Assembly (NCBI RefSeq): GCF_002394865.1 | Contig: NZ_DGUZ01000017.1 | Coordinates: 320,124-384,123, forward strand | DNA length: 64,000 nucleotides | From: Fibrobacter sp. UBA4297 | GTDB taxonomy: Bacteria; Fibrobacterota; Fibrobacteria; Fibrobacterales; Fibrobacteraceae | Reading direction: 5' to 3' | Shown: positions 50,760 through 57,911 of the stretch, one piece after another | Position numbering within the stretch: the first letter of the stretch is position 1 | Layout: each line of letters starts with the position of its first letter | Notes under the pieces: generated by a model | What the model saw: only the letters and a program-made list of their open reading frames with translations | What the model was told of the DNA's origin: nothing | Database searches by the model: none | Translations under genes and position numbers: made by a program

Positions 50760-51671
50760 ATGAGCGATACGAAGTTATATCTAGGCGTAGAAGTTGGCGA
50801 TACTTCCATGAAGGTCGCCCTTGTGGACGCTTCTGCAAAGAAAGTGGTTAAGGCGGCTGTTCTCCCGTCGGAGAGTAACCCCATTTACGATATTTTCCTT
50901 TTTGAAAGCATGCTCCAGCAGTGGGTGGACGATAACCAGATCAAGGATATCGAAGCGACTTCTGTGACGATGCCTGCGACAATGTCTATCATTCGCAAGG
51001 TGTATATCCCGCCTGAGGCTGCTGCCAACAAGGATCAGTACCTCAAGTGGTACATGGAACTTTTCACAAATGCTGACGTGAACGCCTACGTCGTAGATTC
51101 CATTACGCTGAGTGGTGACGATTCTTTGGGTTATAATGAACTTATCATGGCGGTTCGCAAGGAGTGGGTCGATGCTTTGCGCAAGGGCTTCCGTTCCCGA
51201 ATCCTCTCGCCGAAGTCGATGGAAGTCGATGTGCTCTCGCTCATGAACGTGATGGATGTGGGCGAAAAGATTAAGGATGCTGTCTGCGTGGTGAAGGCGG
51301 ACTTTACCGGTGTGACGCTGGCCTGGATGCGCCGCGATGAACTTCTTGCCTTGCGTTGTGTCTCGACGCTTTCGATGGTCGGCAAGACCGAGGATGTGGC
51401 GTACCCGATTCTTGCAAATGAGATTATTGAGCAGATGAAACTTGCGCAGACGGAGAACTCCATCAATGGCGTGACGGATTTGCGCCTTTGCGGCGAAATG
51501 GCCTCGAATGAACAGTTCGTGGAAATTCTCCTGGGCAAATTGGCTGGCTACAAGGTCTCGCTGATGAGTGGACTTTCCCAGCTCCCGTGTGACGAAAGCG
51601 TGAACCCCGCTGACATGATTTGCTGTGTCGGTGCTGTCGGTGCCGCGCTCAATCAGATGGAGGGTGTATGA
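50760..51671 (+). CDS. PilM-like actin-fold protein
   Basis: This 303-residue protein opens with the phosphate-1 loop of actin-like ATPases (YLGVEVGDTSMKVALVDAS). It carries YLKWYMELF, NELIMAVRKEWVDAL, and DLRLCGEMASNEQF with CCVGAVGAALNQ near the end. The fold and the next gene (PilN-like, ATGA overlap) suggest the inner-membrane platform of a type IV pilus or the GspL part of a type II system. Similarity to classical PilM is weak, so the call rests on layout. Confidence 0.62.
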   Translation: MSDTKLYLGVEVGDTSMKVALVDASAKKVVKAAVLPSESNPIYDIFLFESMLQQWVDDNQIKDIEATSVTMPATMSIIRKVYIPPEAAANKDQYLKWYMELFTNADVNAYVVDSITLSGDDSLGYNELIMAVRKEWVDALRKGFRSRILSPKSMEVDVLSLMNVMDVGEKIKDAVCVVKADFTGVTLAWMRRDELLALRCVSTLSMVGKTEDVAYPILANEIIEQMKLAQTENSINGVTDLRLCGEMASNEQFVEILLGKLAGYKVSLMSGLSQLPCDESVNPADMICCVGAVGAALNQMEGV

Positions 51672-52657
51672 TTCATATGAACCTTATTGCGGTGGCGGAA
51701 AAGAATTCCTCCATCGGTAATGTCTCGCAGCATTTGCATGTGACTAATGTTGCGGATGTGGAACGTCGTAACAAGAGAAAGTACCTGGCTTATGTTGCAG
51801 TGATTGTTGCTGCATTCCTGGGCTTGAGCGCTTACTTGAATTTGAACGGCGTTCCTGCAGCCCTGGATGGCGTTTTCCCTGATTCTTACCTCAACTTGAT
51901 TGGGGCAAAGGGAACTTCAGCAAACAAGACGGCCCCTGCCGGTCCGACGGTCGAAGAGGTGGCCAAACAGCGTGAAGCGATTGCCAAGGCTCGTGCTGCA
52001 ATGCCTGTGAGCGATATTGTAAACGAAATCAAGCCTCAAGCGTTGTTTAATAATAAACGAACAAGCTATAGCGGCTATCTTCCGCTTGAAAAACTCTCGT
52101 TCCAGAAAAAGGCTCTTCCGAAGTTCTTGACGTTCCTCAACACGTCTGCTCCGGATGATATCGGATTCTCGGAATGTGTGTTCCAGGCTCCGAACTATTA
52201 TTACTTGCGCGGTATTGCGATGAAGGCTTCGTCGCAGCACACGCTTATGGATAGGCTTAAAGCGGTGAGTCGGCAGTTCCAGTCTCCGATTGCCTCGGAA
52301 GCGGCGACGGAAGTGGCTGCGTTTGGTCAGTTCAATGTGACGGACGTGCAGCTCAATGCAATTCGTAACTTTGTTGCAACAAACGAAATTGCAGCTGAAG
52401 TTAGGGCGCTTAAGTCACTCGCTGCTACAAACAAGGTTCAACTGAAGGGCTTGGAAAAGCCTGTCGTCGAAGACTTTGGCGTGTTTAAACGTTATGCGTA
52501 CAACGTGACGACGACCGCAGACTTCGCTGATTTGCTGAACTTCTTGAATGTTTTTTCGGAATCCCCAATTCGTATGGGCGTGCCTAAGGCAGACCTGAGG
52601 TTTGCTAAGAAAAATCTGGTCACTGCGCTACGTATTGAAATGTTAGTACTCCACTAG
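51668..52657 (+). CDS. PilN-like membrane protein
   Basis: This 329-residue protein has a short cytoplasmic start (MNLIAVAEKNSSIGN), one membrane helix (YLAYVAVIVAAFLGLSAYL, about 37-55) and a long periplasmic part with two alpha/beta repeats. This matches the layout of PilN/GspL-M proteins but lacks a clear PilN signature. The ATG overlaps the upstream stop by 4 bp, and rsmD starts one base after its stop. Confidence 0.55.
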   Translation: MIHMNLIAVAEKNSSIGNVSQHLHVTNVADVERRNKRKYLAYVAVIVAAFLGLSAYLNLNGVPAALDGVFPDSYLNLIGAKGTSANKTAPAGPTVEEVAKQREAIAKARAAMPVSDIVNEIKPQALFNNKRTSYSGYLPLEKLSFQKKALPKFLTFLNTSAPDDIGFSECVFQAPNYYYLRGIAMKASSQHTLMDRLKAVSRQFQSPIASEAATEVAAFGQFNVTDVQLNAIRNFVATNEIAAEVRALKSLAATNKVQLKGLEKPVVEDFGVFKRYAYNVTTTADFADLLNFLNVFSESPIRMGVPKADLRFAKKNLVTALRIEMLVLH

Positions 52658-52658
52658 T

Positions 52659-53201
52659 ATGCCGATTCGAATTACTGGTGGTTCTTTGCGGGGGCGCAAC
52701 ATCGAGTCCCCGGATACCATGAAAACACGTCCGACAGCTTCCCGCACGAGGGAAGCTCTCTTTAACATTTTGCAGGGCGTCGATGGTTTCCGTATGTTAG
52801 ACCTTTTTGCCGGCAGTGGCATTATGGGGCTTGAGGCGTTGAGCCGTGGGGCCGCTAGTGTGACTGCTGTGGAACTTGCGCGTCCGCAGGCGAAGATGAT
52901 AGAGCGCTCGTACAAGTCGGTCGGTATGGATTCCAGGCTAAAGCTCTTGGAAACGAGTGTGCTTACGCTCAAGAAAGAAATTGTCTGTGCCGATGGCGGT
53001 TTTGATTTGATTTATGCGGATCCGCCGTTTAAGGACATGGATTACCCGGACTTGCGACCGTTTATCGAGTGGCTGAATCCTGGTGGCGTGGCTGTTTTTG
53101 AGGCTCCGAGCCGCAAGTTGCCCGAATGGGCGAAGGGTGAGGATTTTCAGGGGCAAGTTCGCCGCTATGGAGAATCTTCGTTGATAATTTTCAGGAAATA
53201 A
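52659..53201 (+). CDS. rsmD: 16S rRNA (guanine966-N2)-methyltransferase
   Basis: This 180-residue enzyme methylates G966 of 16S rRNA. RITGGSLRGRNIESPDTMKT and RPTASRTREALFNIL open it, LDLFAGSGIMGLEALSRGA is the SAM-binding motif and LIYADPPF is the NPPY-type catalytic motif. Length and order are standard. In many bacteria rsmD precedes coaD, as here. Confidence 0.96.
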   Translation: MPIRITGGSLRGRNIESPDTMKTRPTASRTREALFNILQGVDGFRMLDLFAGSGIMGLEALSRGAASVTAVELARPQAKMIERSYKSVGMDSRLKLLETSVLTLKKEIVCADGGFDLIYADPPFKDMDYPDLRPFIEWLNPGGVAVFEAPSRKLPEWAKGEDFQGQVRRYGESSLIIFRK

Positions 53202-53233
53202 AGGGATAACGCTAGTTTAGAGTTCTGAGCTAC

Positions 53234-53273
53234 TAGTTACTAGAAATGTCTATATTGCAATTTCTAGTAACTA
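53234..53273. repeat. Perfect 14-bp inverted repeat between rsmD and coaD
   Basis: TAGTTACTAGAAAT and ATTTCTAGTAACTA flank a 12-nt loop that holds TATATT. Further CTAGTAACTA words follow up to 53293. It is the cleanest palindrome of the low-complexity family. Confidence 0.8.
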
Positions 53274-53300
53274 TTAACTATCGACTAGTAACTATTTTTG

Positions 53301-53306
53301 TAAATT
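53301..53306 (+). promoter_or_regulatory. Putative -10 box of coaD, leaderless
   Basis: TAAATT ends 7 nt before the coaD ATG, and no Shine-Dalgarno is visible. Confidence 0.4.
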
Positions 53307-53313
53307 ATACCAC

Positions 53314-53895
53314 ATGGTGTGGAAATCTAAAGCACAGAGTAAAACGATTGTGGAGGATGGCTGCGGACGCCGTGTGGCGGTCTTTGCGGGCTCCTTTGAC
53401 CCATTTACAGCCGGTCATTTTGACCTTGTAAAACGTGCCGCCGGCATTTTTGATTCCCTGATTATCCTTGTTGCCCAGAATGCGAGCAAGAAAAACTTGT
53501 TTGACGCCGAGACGCGCAAGGCGATGGTGGAGGCGGCAGTCTCTGAATTCCCGAATGTGTCGGTCGCTGTGCATGGCGGGCTGACGGTTGATTTTATGAA
53601 GTCCGTCGGGGCGCATTACCTGGTGCGTGGAATTCGTAATTCTGCGGACTTGGATGCCGAACAGGCGGTTGCTTGGAACAACAAGGTTATCTATGGGAAT
53701 GGCGATGTTGAGACTGTGCTTTTGCTCAGCGCGCAGGAACATCTTGTGGTGAGCAGTTCCCTTGTGCGCGAACTCCTCAAGTGCGGTGCCGCTAAGAGCG
53801 CCTCTGAACAGAAATCGCTCATTTCTAAATACGTGCCAAAGAACATGGTGTCCATGCTTTTAAAAGAGTTTAGGAAAAAATATGAAGCCATTTAA
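53314..53895 (+). CDS. coaD: Phosphopantetheine adenylyltransferase
   Basis: This 193-residue enzyme of coenzyme A synthesis has the nucleotidyltransferase signature AVFAGSFDPFTAGHFDLVKR, YLVRGIRNSADLDAEQAVAW, and the late QEHLVVSSSLVREL (the SSS-R loop). About 20 extra residues precede the usual start; the first codon with a plausible promoter is kept. It overlaps the rhomboid gene by 14 bp. Confidence 0.95.
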   Translation: MVWKSKAQSKTIVEDGCGRRVAVFAGSFDPFTAGHFDLVKRAAGIFDSLIILVAQNASKKNLFDAETRKAMVEAAVSEFPNVSVAVHGGLTVDFMKSVGAHYLVRGIRNSADLDAEQAVAWNNKVIYGNGDVETVLLLSAQEHLVVSSSLVRELLKCGAAKSASEQKSLISKYVPKNMVSMLLKEFRKKYEAI

Positions 53896-54775
53896 ATATT
53901 TGCCCAAGGCGTTGCAGACGCTTTTGCTTGCGAATGCAGTCGTTTTCATTATTGCGTTTCTTGGGCGTGGTATAGAAGTCGATTTGGGGGCCGGCTATGG
54001 GAGCCTCACAGATTACATTAACTATTACGGCGCCTTTATGCCACGTGTCCCGCTGGAACTTTGGCGTTACGTGACGTACATGTTCATCCATTTTGACTTT
54101 ATGCATTTCTTCTTTAATATGCTGATGCTCTGGATGTTCGGTTCCGAAGTGGCAGAATGGATGGGTGCACGTCATTTTGTCTCGATGTACTTTTTCTGCG
54201 GAGTTTTTGCTGCGCTGTTCAGCTTTTTCATGTGCTTGCTCGGGCTTACGAACAATCCGATTATCGGAGCGTCGGGCGCTTTGATGGGCGTGTTTGTCGC
54301 GTATTACAAGTTCTTCCCGGAACGTATGATTCTCATGTTCTTTGTCATTCCGATGCGAATCAAGCATGCAATGTGGGTGATGATTGCGCTCGATATCCTC
54401 TTTGCAAATTCGGGCGACATGATTGCGCACTTTGCCCACTTGGGCGGTGTCGTGGCCGGCTTCCTTTACATGGCGGTTTACCAGAATGGACCGAAGGTGC
54501 TTTACAATTCGCCGCTTTCGGCTATTTTCCGCCTGTTTTCCAGAAATCCTGAAAAGTATAATCGAGACCGTAGTTCGAGTTCGCGTTCGAATTCGCGCCG
54601 TTTCAATGAACCGGAGGTTCTCGAAGGTGAAGTGTTCTACGTAGATGAACAGAAACGCATGGACGAGATCCTCAAGAAGGTGGAACGCTGTGGCATCCAG
54701 TCCTTGAGTGAATCGGAACGTGAATTTTTATTGAAAGCGGGTGACAAGTTGCGTCGCCGTCGCGGAGGATTCTAA
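53882..54775 (+). CDS. Rhomboid-family intramembrane serine protease
   Basis: This 297-residue membrane protease has six predicted helices. The catalytic serine is in GASGALMGVF, the histidine in HFAHLGGVVAGFLY, and ELWRYVTYMFIHFDFMHFFF with MLMLWMFG is the family block in L1-TM2. The soluble C terminus ends in a small domain (GIQSLSESEREFLLKAGDKL) seen on many bacterial rhomboids. The substrate is unknown. AGGA precedes the ATG; it overlaps both neighbours. Confidence 0.93.
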   Translation: MKPFKYLPKALQTLLLANAVVFIIAFLGRGIEVDLGAGYGSLTDYINYYGAFMPRVPLELWRYVTYMFIHFDFMHFFFNMLMLWMFGSEVAEWMGARHFVSMYFFCGVFAALFSFFMCLLGLTNNPIIGASGALMGVFVAYYKFFPERMILMFFVIPMRIKHAMWVMIALDILFANSGDMIAHFAHLGGVVAGFLYMAVYQNGPKVLYNSPLSAIFRLFSRNPEKYNRDRSSSSRSNSRRFNEPEVLEGEVFYVDEQKRMDEILKKVERCGIQSLSESEREFLLKAGDKLRRRRGGF

Positions 54776-55734
54776 TGAAGAAAGTTCTTGGTATGGGCGC
54801 AGCCCTTGTTGATATTTTGGCAAATGTGAGCGATGAATGGATTGCTGCACAGGGTGTCCAGAAGGGCGGCATGAACATGGTCGACTGGCCGCAGATGGAG
54901 AAGTTCCTTGGTGCACTCGAAAATCCGATTCGCGTGCCGGGCGGCTCGACTTGCAATACCATGGTGGGGCTTTCCCGCTTGCATGGCAAAGCCGCCTTTA
55001 TTTCGAAGATTGGCGATGACGAACTTGGCAAGCTTTTCCAGGAACACTTGAAGAATAACGGCGTGGAATCGAAGCTCGGGATGAGCGATGTCGCTACGGG
55101 TTGTGTGTTCTCTGCCGTGACTCCGGATGCCCAGCGCTCTATGTGGACTTACCTTGGCGCTTCGGATTTCCTCGGTTCAGATGACTTTACTCCGGCTCTC
55201 TATGACGATGTGGGCCTCCTTTACGCTGAAGGTTACCGTGCATTTAACGGTGAATGCTTCAAGAAATCGTTTACGCTGGCTCGCAGCCTCGGTGTTGAAA
55301 CTGCTCTCGACTTTAGTTCGTTTGGCGTGGTTGAAGCTTGCCGCAAGCTCTTCGATGAACTTTTTGCAGAAAAGATGATTGATATCATCATTGCAAACGA
55401 AGACGAAGCTTATGCTTATGCAGGCGTCAAGGAAGAGGCTGCACTCGAAGTCCTTGCGAAGAAGGCTAAAGTTGCGGTCGTGAAGATTGGCAAGCGCGGT
55501 GCCTTGATTGCAAAGGATGGCGTGGTCACTCGCGTGTCTGCAGGTGCTGCTAAGGCAATCGATACGACGGGCGCTGGTGACCTCTGGGCATCGGGATTCC
55601 TCTATGGCTACATGAACGGCTGGGATATGGAACGCTCGGGTAAGCTCGGTAGCATCGTCTCGAACGAAGTTGTCCAGGTGATGGGCGCCCAGATTCCGGA
55701 AGAAGGCTGGCAGCGCATTTACGCCCAAATGTAA
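54775..55734 (+). CDS. PfkB-family sugar/nucleoside kinase
   Basis: This 319-residue ribokinase-fold kinase begins VLGMGAALVDILANVSDEW. It has PGGSTCNTMVGLSRL with GKAAFISKIGDDELGKLF, and the catalytic signature DTTGAGDLWASGFLYGYMNG. Adenosine kinase-like members have this layout, but the substrate is not proven. It starts with a one-base overlap after the rhomboid gene. Confidence 0.92.
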   Translation: MKKVLGMGAALVDILANVSDEWIAAQGVQKGGMNMVDWPQMEKFLGALENPIRVPGGSTCNTMVGLSRLHGKAAFISKIGDDELGKLFQEHLKNNGVESKLGMSDVATGCVFSAVTPDAQRSMWTYLGASDFLGSDDFTPALYDDVGLLYAEGYRAFNGECFKKSFTLARSLGVETALDFSSFGVVEACRKLFDELFAEKMIDIIIANEDEAYAYAGVKEEAALEVLAKKAKVAVVKIGKRGALIAKDGVVTRVSAGAAKAIDTTGAGDLWASGFLYGYMNGWDMERSGKLGSIVSNEVVQVMGAQIPEEGWQRIYAQM

Positions 55735-55744
55735 TTGAGGCTAT

Positions 55745-56215
55745 ATGGTTTCTGTTGTTCGTTCTTTTGTGAAATCGCGGGCTCTGAGTGCCTTGTTTGT
55801 GCTTGCTTTTGCTGGGGCTGTGAATGCGGCAGGACTAAAAGCGGCTGTAAACACTGCTGAAAGTGATGCCGAGAAGGCTGAACTTGTCGCTGAAATTGCC
55901 GTGCGTGATAGCGTGATGGCTGTTCACGACAGCGTCTGCATCGTTGAAAAGAAGGCTCTCCGTTCGGATCTCGAAATCGAAAGAGCCAAGTGCGAAAACT
56001 GGGAACAGAGCTACAACACACTGAAGAAGAACAATGAAACTTGCGCCAAGGCGTTGAGTGTTGCTGTTCAGGCGAGCCAGGAACAGGTCGAAAAGCAAAA
56101 GGCCAAGGATGCAAAAGCCAAAGAAGAAGAAAAGAAGGATGTGATGATGACGTCTGCTTCTATGATCGGAAGCTTTGGACTTGGCATGCTTATCATGTGG
56201 CTAATTCTGGATTAG
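55745..56215 (+). CDS. Small exported coiled-coil protein of unknown function
   Basis: This 156-residue protein has a signal peptide (LSALFVLAFAGAVNA), an alpha-helical coiled coil (about 30-125, with two cysteines) and a C-terminal hydrophobic helix (MIGSFGLGMLIMWLILD). It may sit in the inner membrane with the coil in the periplasm. I recognise no family. It is the last gene of the coaD-rhomboid-pfkB run. Confidence 0.7.
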   Translation: MVSVVRSFVKSRALSALFVLAFAGAVNAAGLKAAVNTAESDAEKAELVAEIAVRDSVMAVHDSVCIVEKKALRSDLEIERAKCENWEQSYNTLKKNNETCAKALSVAVQASQEQVEKQKAKDAKAKEEEKKDVMMTSASMIGSFGLGMLIMWLILD

Positions 56216-56257
56216 TTTATCGGGTTTTAATCGCAGCTAAATAGCGCGGGGGTTGAA

Positions 56258-57832
56258 ATGAAAAAAACGACATTTGTCTTGAGCTTGCTGATTGGTTCAG
56301 GAATCGCGTTTGCAAAAAAATCGGATGTTCCGGTAGGACCGTTCCAATGGGGAACGACTCTGAAGCATGTCGCGTCGGTTCCCATGACTACGGCAGAAAT
56401 TTCAGCCTTTATGCCAGAAAAGAAGGTGCTGTTTGTTGTTGGTGGCGAGAATGTTCTCGAAGTGGTTGATATCGCTGACCCGGCAAATCCCCAAAAACTG
56501 AGCGAGATGAAACTTTCGGGGGGCGCCTCTAGCGTGACAGTTCATGGAGACCTTGTGGCGGTGAGCCTCTTGAACAGTCCTGAATGGGAAATGGGGCATG
56601 TGCAGGTAATGCGTTACAACAAGAAACTTGAAGTTCTTGGAAAACATGAACTGTGCTATATGCCTGACATGATTACGTTTACGCCGGATGGGGCGAATTT
56701 GCTTGTGGCCTGCGAAGGCTCTCCTGAAGAGAACTTTAATGAAGACCCGGAAGGCGGTATTGGCGTATTATCAATTGATGCTGGCGTGGTTGGGACGGCG
56801 AAAGCGGCAAAAGCATGGGTAAAACCGCAAAAAGTAGTTGTTGATTTTAAAACGCTAGATTCGCTTGCGCTGATGGCTAAAGGCGTGCGCAAGACGGGCG
56901 TGAAGAGTTTTGTGCAGTCTTTAGAACCGGAATATATTACAGTTTCCGAAGATTCCAAAATTGCATGGGTGAGCCTGCAAGAAAACAATGCGATTGTCAA
57001 GTTTGATGTCGCCTCAAAGAAAATTTTGGATGTGTTCCCGCTTGGCTATGTGGACCATTCCAAACCGGGGTATGGGCTTGATATCAAAAAAAATAAGCAG
57101 ATTGAAATTAAGAATTATCCGTTGCGGGGGTTGCGCCAGCCTGATGGAATTTCTGCGTTTACAGCAGGCGGAAAGACGTTTGTTCTAACGGCAAACGAAG
57201 GCGCTCCGGTCAATGATTACAAAGCCTGGACTGACGAGACTACGCCTATGGTGCTTTTGCAGAATGGCGTTTTGGACCCGAATGTTTTTACGGCCGAAGT
57301 CCTTGCGGATGTGAAGGGCGTTACGGTGAGCAATCTGGAACGTTGCAATGTGACGCCTAATAAAACCGAAAATGGCTTGTGCCCTTATATGTATAGCTTT
57401 GGAACTCGTTCAATTAGCATTTTTGATGGCGAATCAGGGCACTTGATGTGGGATTCCGGCGATGCGTTTGAACAGATGATGGCTAAGGTCGCTCCGTATT
57501 ACTTTAACTGGAATTCCAAAAAAGGCAAAGTCAAGATGGATGCCCGCAGTGAAGATAAGGGCTGTGAACCGGAAAACGTGACGACTGGCATTGTGGGCGA
57601 TAAACGCTATGCTTTTGTCGGGCTTGAACGTGCAAGTGCCATTGTTGTTCTTGATATTACGGGCACTGAAAATGGAAATTCCCCGAATGTTGTGGATTTC
57701 TATTTGAATCCTAAGGATAGGGGCCCGGAAGGGATCTTGTTTATCCCTGCAGAAAAGAGCCCGAATGGTGAACCGCTTTTGGTTGTCGGCTACGAATACA
57801 GTAAGACGCTTGCGGTTTACTCCGTGAAATAG
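56258..57832 (+). CDS. Choice-of-anchor I family beta-propeller protein
   Basis: This 524-residue secreted protein has a signal peptide (MKKTTFVLSLLIGSGIAFA). The propeller-like repeats are those of the choice-of-anchor I family: ENVLEVVDIADPANPQKLSE, GDLVAVSLLNS, ANLLVACEGSPEENFNEDPE, EYITVSEDSKIAWVSLQENN, RQPDGISAFTAGGKTFVLTA, NEGAP and YAFVGLERASAIVVLDIT. Its surface role is not known. AGCGCGGGGG precedes the start. Confidence 0.87.
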   Translation: MKKTTFVLSLLIGSGIAFAKKSDVPVGPFQWGTTLKHVASVPMTTAEISAFMPEKKVLFVVGGENVLEVVDIADPANPQKLSEMKLSGGASSVTVHGDLVAVSLLNSPEWEMGHVQVMRYNKKLEVLGKHELCYMPDMITFTPDGANLLVACEGSPEENFNEDPEGGIGVLSIDAGVVGTAKAAKAWVKPQKVVVDFKTLDSLALMAKGVRKTGVKSFVQSLEPEYITVSEDSKIAWVSLQENNAIVKFDVASKKILDVFPLGYVDHSKPGYGLDIKKNKQIEIKNYPLRGLRQPDGISAFTAGGKTFVLTANEGAPVNDYKAWTDETTPMVLLQNGVLDPNVFTAEVLADVKGVTVSNLERCNVTPNKTENGLCPYMYSFGTRSISIFDGESGHLMWDSGDAFEQMMAKVAPYYFNWNSKKGKVKMDARSEDKGCEPENVTTGIVGDKRYAFVGLERASAIVVLDITGTENGNSPNVVDFYLNPKDRGPEGILFIPAEKSPNGEPLLVVGYEYSKTLAVYSVK

Positions 57833-57905
57833 AACTTAGAACTTAGCCCGCTTCGCTCTTAGAACTTAGAATATTGCTATCTCACTAAGTTCTGCCAACT
57901 CGCAT
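57833..57905. repeat. AGAACTTAG/CTAAGTTCT element between convergent genes
   Basis: Three AGAACTTAG words and one CTAAGTTCT surround CCCGCTTCGCTC. It may end transcription from both sides. Confidence 0.6.
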
Positions 57906-57911
57906 CTTGTT

